From Mycobacterium colombiense (GTDB lineage Bacteria; Actinomycetota; Actinomycetes; Mycobacteriales; Mycobacteriaceae), in the NCBI RefSeq assembly GCF_001665835.1, contig NZ_LZSX01000099.1:37485-101484 (forward strand): 64,000 bases of DNA, given 5' to 3'. Shown one piece after another: positions 33,888 to 41,788 of the stretch (within the stretch, counting starts at the first letter, position 1; each line of letters begins with the position of its first letter). The notes beneath the pieces were generated by a model, which had not been told where the DNA came from, did no database searches, and saw only the letters and a list, made by a program, of their open reading frames with translations. A program made the position numbers and the translations under genes.

Positions 33888-36749
33888 ATGATTCGATACA
33901 GCACCCAGCCGCGACGACTTCGGGTGTCCGCACTGGCGGCCGTGGCCAACCCCTCCTACGCCCGGGTCGACACCTGGAACCTGCTCGACGACGCCTGCCG
34001 TCACCTCGCCGAGGTGGACCTCGCCGGACTGGACAAGACCCACGACGTGGCGCGGGTGAAGCGCCTCATGGATCGCATAGCCGCCTACGAGCGGTACTGG
34101 CTGTACCCCGGTGCGGGGAACCTGGCGATCTTCCGCGCCCACCTGGAGAGCCTGTCCACGGTGCGGCTCACCGAGGAGGTCTCCCTGGCCGTGCGGCTGC
34201 TGAGTGAATACGGTGACCGCGCAGGACTTTTCGATACCTCCGCGCCGCTGGATGACCAGGAGCTGGTCGCCCAGGCCAAGCAGCAGCACTTCTACACCGT
34301 GCTGCTCGCCGACGACGCCCCGAGCACTGCGCCGGACAGCCTGGCGGAGTGCCTGCGCGCGCTGCGCTGCCCGTCCGACGACGTGCAGTTCGAGATCCTG
34401 GTGGTTCCCAGCGTCGAGGACGCGATTACCGCGGTGGCGCTGAACGGGGAGATTCAGGCCGCGATCATCCGTGACGACCTGTCGCTGCGGTCCCGGGACC
34501 GGCTGCCGCTGATGAACACCCTGCTCGGGCCCAACGAGGATGCGGGAGACGCCATTCCGGACCGCGCCAATTATTGGGTGGAGTGCGGCGAGTGGATCAG
34601 GGAGTTGCGGCCCCACATCGACCTGTATCTGCTGACCGACGAGTCGATTGCGGCCGGCGATGACACCGAGCCCGACGTCTACGACCGCACGTTCTACCGG
34701 CTCAACGACGTCACCGACCTGCACAGCACGGTGCTCGCCGGGCTGCGAAACCGTTATGCCACACCCTTTTTCGATGCGCTGCGCGCGTATGCCGCCGCGC
34801 CGGTCGGCCAGTTCCACGCCCTGCCCGTCGCGCGCGGCGCCAGCATCTTCAACTCCAGGTCGCTGCAGGACATGGGGGAGTTCTACGGCCGCAACATCTT
34901 CATGGCCGAAACCTCCACCACCTCGGGCGGCCTCGACTCGCTGCTGGACCCGCACGGCAACATCAAAAAGGCGATGGACAAGGCGGCCAAGACGTGGAAC
35001 GCCGACCACACCTACTTCGTCACCAACGGGACGTCGACGGCCAACAAGATCGTGGTGCAGTCGCTGACCCGGCCGGGCGACATCGTGCTGATCGACCGCA
35101 ACTGCCACAAGTCGCACCACTACGGGCTGGTGCTGGCCGGTGCCTACCCGCTGTACCTGGACGCGTATCCGCTGCCGCAGTTCGCGATCTATGGCGCGGT
35201 GTCGCTGCGCACCATCAAGCAGACACTGCTGGACCTGGAGGCGGCCGGACAGCTGCACCGGGTGCGCATGCTGCTGCTGACCAACTGCACCTTCGACGGC
35301 GTCGTCTACAACCCCATGCAGGTCATGCAGGAGGTGCTGGCGATCAAGCCGGACATCTGCTTCCTGTGGGACGAGGCGTGGTACGCGTTCGCGACGGCCG
35401 TGCCGTGGGCGCGGCAGCGGACCGCCATGGTGTCCGCCGAGCGCCTGGAGCAGATGCTGGCATCGCCGGAATACGTTGAGGAATACCGGAAATGGGCCGC
35501 GTCCATGGACGGGGTCGACCGGTCGCAGTGGATCGAGCGCGAGCTGATGCCGGATCCTGCCGCCGCCCGGGTGCGCGTCTACGCCACGCACTCCACGCAC
35601 AAGTCGCTGTCGGCGCTGCGGCAGGCGTCGATGATCCACGTGCGCGACCAGGATTTCAACGCGCTCACCCGGGATTCCTTCGCCGAGGCGTTCCTGACAC
35701 ACACCTCGACGTCGCCGAACCAGCAGCTGCTGGCGTCCCTGGACCTGGCCCGCCGCCAGGTCGACATCGAGGGCTTTCAACTGGTCCGGCAGGTCTACGA
35801 CATGGCACTGGTCTTCCGGCATCGGGTGCGAAAAGACAGGCTGATCAGCAAGTGGTTCCGCATCCTCGACGAATCCGACCTGGTGCCCGAGGAGTTCCGG
35901 GAGTCCTCGGTGAGCTCCTATCGCGAGGTCAGGCAGGGCGCGCTGGCCGAGTGGAACGAGGCCTGGCGCTCCGACCAGTTCGTGCTGGATGCGACGCGCG
36001 TGACCTTGTTCGTGGGCGCGACCGGGATGAACGGCTACGACTTCCGCGAGAAGATCCTGATGGAGCGATTCGGCATCCAGATCAACAAGACGTCGATCAA
36101 CAGCGTGCTGCTGATCTTCACGATCGGCGTCACCTGGTCCAGCGTGCATTATCTGCTCGACGTGTTACGAAGGGTGGCAATCGATTTCGACCGCATCGAG
36201 AAGGCGGCCAGCGTCGCCGACCGGGCGCTGCAGGAGCGTCATGTCGAGGAGATCACCGAGGATCTGCCGCATCTGCCCGACTTCAGCGAATTCGACGTCG
36301 CGTTCCGGCCCGTCGACAAGTGCAACTTCGGCGACATGCGGGCGGCGTTCTACGCCGGCTACGAGGAGACCGACCGCGAACACGTGCTGATCGGCATGGC
36401 CGGGCGACGGCTGGCCGAGGGCAAGACCCTGGTGTCGACCACCTTCGTGGTGCCCTACCCGCCGGGCTTCCCGGTGCTGGTCCCGGGCCAGGTGGTCTCC
36501 AAGGAGATCATCTACTTCCTGGCCCAGCTCGACGTCAAGGAAATCCACGGGTACAACCCCGATCTCGGGTTGTCGGTCTTCACCGAGACGGCATTGGCGC
36601 GCATGGAGGCGCAACGCAACGCCGCGATGGCGGCGGTGGGCTCGGTGACCGCGGCGTTCGAGCTGCCGGCGGACGCGTCGGCAACGAACGGAGCGCGCAA
36701 CGGTGCCAACGACGCCCCGGCCGTGCCGTCGGTCGCCGACAGCAGCTGA
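33888..36749 (+). CDS. PLP-dependent Orn/Lys/Arg decarboxylase family protein
   Basis: A 953-residue fold-type-I PLP enzyme of the group III Orn/Lys/Arg decarboxylase family (named adi in M. tuberculosis). The PLP Lys is in ATHSTHKSLSALRQASMIH, preceded by FVTNGTSTANKIVVQ and the Asp-containing FLWDEAWYAF. The N-terminal ~250 residues form a receiver-like wing domain (DDVQFEILVVPSVEDAITAV). The C-terminal domain contains YAGYEETDREHVLIG and VPYPPGFPVLVPG, typical of the family. AGGTGAGG precedes ATG 33888. Whether the preferred substrate is Arg, Lys or Orn cannot be read from sequence. Confidence 0.93.
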   Translation: MIRYSTQPRRLRVSALAAVANPSYARVDTWNLLDDACRHLAEVDLAGLDKTHDVARVKRLMDRIAAYERYWLYPGAGNLAIFRAHLESLSTVRLTEEVSLAVRLLSEYGDRAGLFDTSAPLDDQELVAQAKQQHFYTVLLADDAPSTAPDSLAECLRALRCPSDDVQFEILVVPSVEDAITAVALNGEIQAAIIRDDLSLRSRDRLPLMNTLLGPNEDAGDAIPDRANYWVECGEWIRELRPHIDLYLLTDESIAAGDDTEPDVYDRTFYRLNDVTDLHSTVLAGLRNRYATPFFDALRAYAAAPVGQFHALPVARGASIFNSRSLQDMGEFYGRNIFMAETSTTSGGLDSLLDPHGNIKKAMDKAAKTWNADHTYFVTNGTSTANKIVVQSLTRPGDIVLIDRNCHKSHHYGLVLAGAYPLYLDAYPLPQFAIYGAVSLRTIKQTLLDLEAAGQLHRVRMLLLTNCTFDGVVYNPMQVMQEVLAIKPDICFLWDEAWYAFATAVPWARQRTAMVSAERLEQMLASPEYVEEYRKWAASMDGVDRSQWIERELMPDPAAARVRVYATHSTHKSLSALRQASMIHVRDQDFNALTRDSFAEAFLTHTSTSPNQQLLASLDLARRQVDIEGFQLVRQVYDMALVFRHRVRKDRLISKWFRILDESDLVPEEFRESSVSSYREVRQGALAEWNEAWRSDQFVLDATRVTLFVGATGMNGYDFREKILMERFGIQINKTSINSVLLIFTIGVTWSSVHYLLDVLRRVAIDFDRIEKAASVADRALQERHVEEITEDLPHLPDFSEFDVAFRPVDKCNFGDMRAAFYAGYEETDREHVLIGMAGRRLAEGKTLVSTTFVVPYPPGFPVLVPGQVVSKEIIYFLAQLDVKEIHGYNPDLGLSVFTETALARMEAQRNAAMAAVGSVTAAFELPADASATNGARNGANDAPAVPSVADSS

Positions 36750-36751
36750 GG

Positions 36752-37036
36752 TCAGCCTGTCGTCGGGGGCGGATTCACGCCGCACGCGGTGCGGGCCGGG
36801 GTGTGCGGCGCGCCCGCCGACCAGTCGGCGATACCCCGCCGGATCCCCTCCAGGAGTGCGTCCCTGCCCGCCGGAGCCGTCTGGTTGCAGCTCGAGCTGA
36901 GGGTGTTGAACGGACTCGGGTCGGCGCCGGCCGGCGCCGCTCCCAGGACGCCGCAGCCGACCATGACTGCCGCGCTGACCAGTATTCGGGCGATCGCACG
37001 ATCGTTACGACGCACGGGGCGTGCAGTACCAAACAT
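36752..37036 (-). CDS. Small exported protein
   Basis: A 94-residue protein with a cleavable signal peptide: RPVRRNDRAIAR, hydrophobic ILVSAAVMVGCGVLGAAPAG, then an AGADP cleavage site. The mature part of about 60 residues has two cysteines (SSCNQTAP and TACGVNP), likely a disulfide. ATG 37036 is used because it directly precedes the signal peptide. It converges on the decarboxylase gene, two bases between stops, and diverges from the histidine kinase gene. In M. tuberculosis a small exported protein (Rv0603) also neighbours a TcrA-type two-component system, so this could be the equivalent. Confidence 0.75.
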   Translation of the reverse strand: MFGTARPVRRNDRAIARILVSAAVMVGCGVLGAAPAGADPSPFNTLSSSCNQTAPAGRDALLEGIRRGIADWSAGAPHTPARTACGVNPPPTTG

Positions 37037-37133
37037 GACGAGCGCCAGCCTAGGACGCGACCGCTGAGAGGCCGCTGAGAACGCGCTGAGCTCGATGTTT
37101 TCAGCCGGGCCGCGGGGCTGCAGAATTAACGGC

Positions 37134-38552
37134 GTGCGAATACCCCGTGTCTGGCCGTTTCGGCGAAGCGGGCGGCCGGGTCGGTGGCGGCTCGCCCACC
37201 TGGGCATTTCGGCCCGCTCGGCGGCCGTGTCGGCGATCGTCGTGCTGTGCGCGCTCGGCGTGGCCGGCGCAGGTTTGGACGCGATCCTGTACCGCTCGTT
37301 GTTGGCGGGCGTCGATTACGCTGCTGCCGAACGGGTCCGCGACATCGCCAAGGCACTGCAGTCCGATTCGCCCGACGACCTCGACAACCGTTTGCTGATC
37401 ACCGACCAGCGGGTGGTCGCGGCCCAGCTGATCGGTCCGGATGGCAACGTGGTCAAGCGATCCGGTTCCGCCCCGACGACGCCGCTGGTTCCGGCGAGCC
37501 AGTTCGACTTCAATCTGCGGCGCGGCCTGCCCGACGACGCGGTGGCCGGCGACGACATGCGCGTCAGTGGCCAAAAGGTCGCGACGCGATTCGGCGTGTA
37601 CACGGTGCTGGTGGGAGGCGGCAGCGAGGCGGTCGAGGCGACCGCACGGACGCTGGCGATCCTGTTGGCCTGCAGCGCGCCGGTCATCGTCGGCGTGGTG
37701 GCGGGGGCAACCTACTGGCTGGTGCGCCGGTCGCTGCAGTCGGTGGACGCGATCCGAACCAGGGTGGCCGACATCTCGACGTCCGATCTGGCCGAGCGAG
37801 TGCCGGTGCCGGACAGCCACGACGAGATCGCGGCCCTGGCCGTCACCATGAACGAGATGCTCTCGCGTCTGGAAGCGGGTCACCGCGCGCAGCAACGGTT
37901 TGTCGGCGACGCGTCGCACGAATTGCGGAGCCCGCTGACCACCATCATCTCGGGGCTGGAAGTGGCCGAGGCCCATCCCGATCTGCTCGACGTCGACCTG
38001 GCGGTCAACACCCTGCTGCCCGAGGCGCAGCGCATGCACACCCTGATCGAAGATCTGCTGCTGCTGGCCCGCGCCGACGAGCAGACGCTGCTCCGGCGCA
38101 AGGAGCAGGTGGCGCTCGACGACCTCGCGCGCGCCGAAGCCGACCGCGCGCGGCGTGACACGCAATGCGTGGTCCACACCGATATTCGTCCGGTGCGCCT
38201 GGAAGCGGATCCGGTGGCGATGTCGCGGATGATCCGTAATCTCGTCGAAAACGCTGTCCGCCATGCGGTTTCGTGTGTGGCCATCGAAGTCGGCGGCCGG
38301 GACGGGGCGGCGGTTCTGACCGTCAGCGATGACGGCCCCGGAATTGCCCCCGCCGACAGGGACCGGGTATTCGAACGTTTCGTGCGCCTGGATTCCGACC
38401 GGGCCCGCAGCGGGGGAGGGACGGGCCTGGGCCTGGCGATCGTCGCCGAGGTCGTTGCCGCACACCGGGGCACGGTCACCATCGACGACCCGCCCTCCGG
38501 CGGAACCAAGATGATCGTGACGTTGCCCGTGTCTCAGCACAGCAATCGGTAA
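37134..38552 (+). CDS. Membrane sensor histidine kinase
   Basis: A 472-residue kinase. Transmembrane helix 1 (AVSAIVVLCALGVAGAGL), an extracytoplasmic sensor of about 110 residues, transmembrane helix 2 (LAILLACSAPVIVGVVAGAT), HAMP, a HisKA domain with the phospho-His in FVGDASHELRSPLTTIISGL, and HATPase_c with NLVENAVRHA, DDGPGIAPADRDRVFERF and GGTGLGLAIV. GTG 37134 is chosen; the frame remains open to ATG 37095. Unlike most pairs, its partner regulator lies on the opposite strand, tail to tail with a 19-base overlap. In M. tuberculosis H37Rv the TcrA-associated kinase is split into two proteins (recalled); here it is intact. Confidence 0.92.
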   Translation: MRIPRVWPFRRSGRPGRWRLAHLGISARSAAVSAIVVLCALGVAGAGLDAILYRSLLAGVDYAAAERVRDIAKALQSDSPDDLDNRLLITDQRVVAAQLIGPDGNVVKRSGSAPTTPLVPASQFDFNLRRGLPDDAVAGDDMRVSGQKVATRFGVYTVLVGGGSEAVEATARTLAILLACSAPVIVGVVAGATYWLVRRSLQSVDAIRTRVADISTSDLAERVPVPDSHDEIAALAVTMNEMLSRLEAGHRAQQRFVGDASHELRSPLTTIISGLEVAEAHPDLLDVDLAVNTLLPEAQRMHTLIEDLLLLARADEQTLLRRKEQVALDDLARAEADRARRDTQCVVHTDIRPVRLEADPVAMSRMIRNLVENAVRHAVSCVAIEVGGRDGAAVLTVSDDGPGIAPADRDRVFERFVRLDSDRARSGGGTGLGLAIVAEVVAAHRGTVTIDDPPSGGTKMIVTLPVSQHSNR

Positions 38553-39202
38553 CCGACGCCCCGGATCGTCTCGATGGTGTTGGTGCCGAAGGGCACATCG
38601 ATCTTGCGACGCAGATATCCCACGTAGACCTCGACCACGTTGTCGGGCCCGTGATGATGCGCATCCCAGACGTTCTGCAGTATCTCGGCCTTGGTCACCA
38701 CCACGTCCTTGTTGCGCATCAGGAATTCGAGCACCCCGTACTCGCGGGGAGTCAGCGCGATCGGGGTCGAACCCCGTTTCACCGTGTGCCGGGCGGGATC
38801 CAGCGCCAGCGACCCGGCTTTCAGCACCACCGGCCGCGCCGGCGCGCCGCGACGAATCAGCGCCCGCAGTCGCGCCACCAGCACCCGGAACGAAAACGGC
38901 TTGGTCAGATAGTCGTCCGCACCCAGATCGAAGGCGTCGGTCTCGTCATACTCACCGGCCTTGGCGGTCAGCATGAGCACCGGTGTCCACACGTTGTGCG
39001 AGCGCATTTGGCGCAGCACTTCATAGCCGCTGAGCCCGGGCAGCATGATGTCGAGAATGATTACGTCGAAACCATTTTCGGTGGCCTCCCGCAGGCCATC
39101 GACCCCATTGCCGACGGCCACGACGACGAACCCCTCAGCCTTGAGCCCCCTGGCCACGGTGGCGGACAGCCGCGGTTCATCCTCGACGAGCAGGACTCTC
39201 AT
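38534..39202 (-). CDS. OmpR/PhoB-family response regulator
   Basis: A 222-residue regulator. The receiver domain has the phospho-acceptor Asp51 in FDVIILDIMLPGLSGYEVL, acidic pair VEDEP and Lys in DDYLTKPFSFRVL. The winged-helix DNA-binding domain has LTPREYGVLEFLMRNKDVVV and ends in TIETIRGVGYRLLC. It is closest to the MprA/TcrA-like mycobacterial branch by eye. It converges on its presumed kinase and overlaps it by 19 bases at the 3' ends, so the two must be transcribed separately. Confidence 0.93.
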   Translation of the reverse strand: MRVLLVEDEPRLSATVARGLKAEGFVVVAVGNGVDGLREATENGFDVIILDIMLPGLSGYEVLRQMRSHNVWTPVLMLTAKAGEYDETDAFDLGADDYLTKPFSFRVLVARLRALIRRGAPARPVVLKAGSLALDPARHTVKRGSTPIALTPREYGVLEFLMRNKDVVVTKAEILQNVWDAHHHGPDNVVEVYVGYLRRKIDVPFGTNTIETIRGVGYRLLC

Positions 39203-39235
39203 GTTTCAACGCTACGTCGAGCGCCGGACGCGCCC

Positions 39236-39562
39236 TCAGTCGGGCCAGCGGGCCTCGATCAGCACCTCGGCGAACGGGCCGCCCATCCGGCAGAAGCGGT
39301 TGGTCGCCACCCACACGACGCCCGGGTTTTCCAGCGTGATGCGCACCGGATGGCCGACGATGGTCTCACCGGGATTGGTGTGGCTGAAGAACGTTGTCAG
39401 GCCGTCGACGTCGACGTCGACTTTCCAGTCAGGCCAGGGTCGTTGGAAGAAGTCCCGGTTGAACCACATCGTCGGGCATTCTTCGATGCGACGCTCTCGC
39501 AAGCCCATCGGGGGAAGCATCATGAGGGGTGTTGCCTGCCGCTGCTGCGTGCCGGGTGGCAT
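39236..39562 (-). CDS. Hypothetical protein
   Basis: A 108-residue protein of unknown family. The C-terminal two thirds look folded: WKVDVDVDGLTTFFSHTNPG, ETIVGHPVRITLENPGVVWV and NRFCRMGGPFAEVLIEARWP, mostly beta strands. I place the start at ATG 39562, preceded by CAGGAGCGGG; longer starts to 39652 lack a ribosome site. It lies 33 bases beyond the response-regulator start and is on the same strand, so the two could share a transcript. Confidence 0.6.
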   Translation of the reverse strand: MPPGTQQRQATPLMMLPPMGLRERRIEECPTMWFNRDFFQRPWPDWKVDVDVDGLTTFFSHTNPGETIVGHPVRITLENPGVVWVATNRFCRMGGPFAEVLIEARWPD

Positions 39563-39708
39563 CCCGCTCCTGTGTGCCGCCGTCATCACCGATCTCACAA
39601 ACCGTAAGGTCAAATCGCTGTGAAATCGTTGAGAATCGGGTCGCCGCTTCACCGTTTCCGCTGGTGGCGCCCGGTTTACGAGTTAACTTCTCGCTGAGTG
39701 CGGCCGCG

Positions 39709-40536
39709 TCAGCGTGGATCCTGGTCCGGTTGCTGGACGCCGGTTTCCGGATGATGTTCCGTCGCATCATCTTTGGGCTGGCCGGGGTGGCGACCGGGGC
39801 GCTGCGGTATGACGACGACCAACACCGTGATCAACACCGCGAGCACCGCCGAGGCGAGCGGGCGACTCCACGCCAGGCCGCCGTCGGCGACGGGCTTGTC
39901 GATGAAATCACCGACGGTCGCGCCCAGCGGTCTGGTGAGGATGAACGCGACCCAGAACAAGGCGACGCGGGAAATGGACGTCCAGAAGTACAGGGCCGCG
40001 ACCACCGCGAGGCCAACCGCGAAAACCAGCGCGCCGCGTTCGTAACCGAAATCGCGTGTGTCGGCCAGCCAATCGCCGAGCGCGGTGCCCAGCGTCTGCG
40101 AGAACGTGATGGTCGCCCAGTAGAAGGCCTCCACCTTGGGCGTGGAGACAGTGCTGACCGATACGGTGCCCTGCGACCATCGCCACAGTCCCAGCGTGGC
40201 CAGCAGGCACGCCAGCAGTAGTAGCGACCCGCCCGTGTAGCCGATGCCCAGCGATCGGTCTGCGAAGTCGGCCAGCACGGTGCCGAACGTCGTCGAGGCC
40301 ACGATTGTCGCCCAGTAGAGGGCCGCATGGAATCGCTTGGCGAGGATCTGCGCCGCCACCAGCCCCACCAGCGCGACGCCGAAAATCGCGACCCCCGCGG
40401 CATAGCCCCAATTCAGCGTCATCGTGACGGTGTCGCCGCCCGTCTCGCCCAATGTCGTCGCCAAGACCTTGATGACCCAGAACCCCAGGGTGACCGCAGG
40501 CACCTTGGTCAGCGCGTGCTTCGCAACGTCCGTCAT
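39709..40536 (-). CDS. COG4705-type multi-pass membrane protein
   Basis: A 275-residue integral membrane protein built from two similar halves. Each half contains a K-x-P/F-Y-W-A-T-I ... T-x-G-T/D motif: KVPAVTLGFWVIKVLATTLG with ETGGD; ALYWATIVASTTFGTVLADF; AFYWATITFSQTLGTALGDW; and FWVAFILTRPLGATVGDFID. This repeat pattern is typical of the uncharacterised COG4705 family. ATG 40536 starts at MTDVAKHALTKVP; ATG 40545 is an alternative. A hydrophilic Pro/His-rich tail follows the last helix. It diverges from the GntR gene. Confidence 0.82.
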   Translation of the reverse strand: MTDVAKHALTKVPAVTLGFWVIKVLATTLGETGGDTVTMTLNWGYAAGVAIFGVALVGLVAAQILAKRFHAALYWATIVASTTFGTVLADFADRSLGIGYTGGSLLLLACLLATLGLWRWSQGTVSVSTVSTPKVEAFYWATITFSQTLGTALGDWLADTRDFGYERGALVFAVGLAVVAALYFWTSISRVALFWVAFILTRPLGATVGDFIDKPVADGGLAWSRPLASAVLAVLITVLVVVIPQRPGRHPGQPKDDATEHHPETGVQQPDQDPR

Positions 40537-40765
40537 GCACGCCATCTTCCGCCGTCGGGCCTCAATCCGGGAATCGGCGCGGCGCACGGCGTGGCAGGTT
40601 CTGCTCACCGGGATCGCAAAGCCGACGTGTTCGCGCAGGTGGCGCAATACCGCGGCGGGTGGCGGTTTTAGCTGGTCGGGCCTCGAGGCGCCCCGGCGCA
40701 ATACGCGCGGCCACCGCCGCGGGGCATCATCGGCGACCCGAAAAACGGCCCTGAGCTGCGTTAGC

Positions 40766-41536
40766 GTGACTCCCGTGGCGCAACCGGTACCCAGCTGGGA
40801 CATTCAAGACTCCAGGGCCAATCGCGCCCGCCGGGTCGCCGACGTGCTGCGCCAGCAGATCCACTCCGACGCCTATCTGGAGGGCCTGCCCGCGGAACTG
40901 GACCTGGCCGCCGAATTCTCGGTCTCGCGCAACACCATTCGCGAGGCGCTGACCGTCCTCAAGCACGAGGGGCTGATCGACCGCGGACCCAAGGTCGGCA
41001 CGCACGTCGCGCAGCGCAAGTACGACCACGGTCTCGACGCGCTGCTGGGTCTGAAGGAGACGTTCAAGGATCTCGGTGAGGTGCGTAACGAGGTGCGCGC
41101 CGCGATCCCGGTCACCGCGCCGCCGTCGGTGGCCCGCCGGTTGCGGCTGCAACCGGGCGAGCAGGCGGTGTTCATCGAGCGGCTGCGGTACCTGGGCGAC
41201 CTGCCGCTCAGCCTCGACCTCACCTACCTCGACCCGGACATCGGCCGCGAGGTGCTGACCCATCCGCTGGAGACCAACGACCTGTTCGCGCTCATCGAGG
41301 AGGTGAGCGGGCAACGGCTGGGGTCGGCGGCGCTTGCGCTGGAGGCCATTCCCGCCGACGCGCACTCGGCGGCCACGCTGCAGGTGCCCGACGGCGCGGC
41401 ACTGCTGATGCTGGAGCGGCTCACCAGCCTCGCCGACGGCACCCCCGTCGACCTGGAGTACATCCGGATGCGGGGCGATCGAATCACCATGCGGGGCAAC
41501 CTTATTAGAGCCGAGCCGATGAGGAGCAACCCATGA
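40766..41536 (+). CDS. GntR-family (HutC/UTRA type) transcriptional regulator
   Basis: A 256-residue regulator: an N-terminal winged helix (RVADVLRQQIHSDAYLEGLP, then LAAEFSVSRNTIREALTVLK) and a UTRA ligand-binding domain (EQAVFIERLRYLGDLPLSLD, GAALLMLERLTSLADGTPVD, VDLEYIRMRGDRITMRGNLI). GTG 40766 or 40775 is the start. The stop overlaps the ferredoxin ATG (ATGA), making the regulator the first gene of the six-gene operon to 47521. It therefore probably autoregulates the operon in response to its transported substrate. Confidence 0.9.
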   Translation: MTPVAQPVPSWDIQDSRANRARRVADVLRQQIHSDAYLEGLPAELDLAAEFSVSRNTIREALTVLKHEGLIDRGPKVGTHVAQRKYDHGLDALLGLKETFKDLGEVRNEVRAAIPVTAPPSVARRLRLQPGEQAVFIERLRYLGDLPLSLDLTYLDPDIGREVLTHPLETNDLFALIEEVSGQRLGSAALALEAIPADAHSAATLQVPDGAALLMLERLTSLADGTPVDLEYIRMRGDRITMRGNLIRAEPMRSNP

Positions 41537-41763
41537 CGCTGATCAACAACAACCGCGCCGACGTGCCGGTCACCATCGACGAGTCGCTGTGTATCGACGG
41601 CTGCACCCTGTGCGTGGAGGTCTGCCCGCTCGACGCGCTGGCCATCAACCCCGACACCGGCAAGGCCTTCATGCACGTCGACGAGTGTTGGTACTGCGGC
41701 CCCTGCGCGGCCCGCTGTCCCACCGGCGCGGTCACGGTCAACATGCCCTATCTCCTTCGCTGA
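41533..41763 (+). CDS. Two-[4Fe-4S] ferredoxin, AprB-like
   Basis: A 76-residue 8-Cys ferredoxin. Cys20, 24, 27 and 31 (CIDGCTLCVEVCP) and Cys52, 55, 58 and 62 (CWYCGPCAARCP) bind two [4Fe-4S] clusters. The 3-residue insertion in the first motif and the CW-x-C start of the second recall the N-terminal part of adenylylsulfate reductase beta subunits (AprB), but the AprB C-terminal tail is absent. Coupled by ATGA to the GntR gene and followed by the ABC genes, it is the probable electron partner of the flavoprotein at 44795. Confidence 0.93.
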   Translation: MTLINNNRADVPVTIDESLCIDGCTLCVEVCPLDALAINPDTGKAFMHVDECWYCGPCAARCPTGAVTVNMPYLLR

Positions 41764-41788
41764 AAAGCATTCGACCCCAGGATCTTTG

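Noticed and set aside
33834..36149. A 771-codon antisense frame opposite the decarboxylase
   Set aside because: Same GC artefact; the product has no recognisable motif and the decarboxylase is intact on the other strand.
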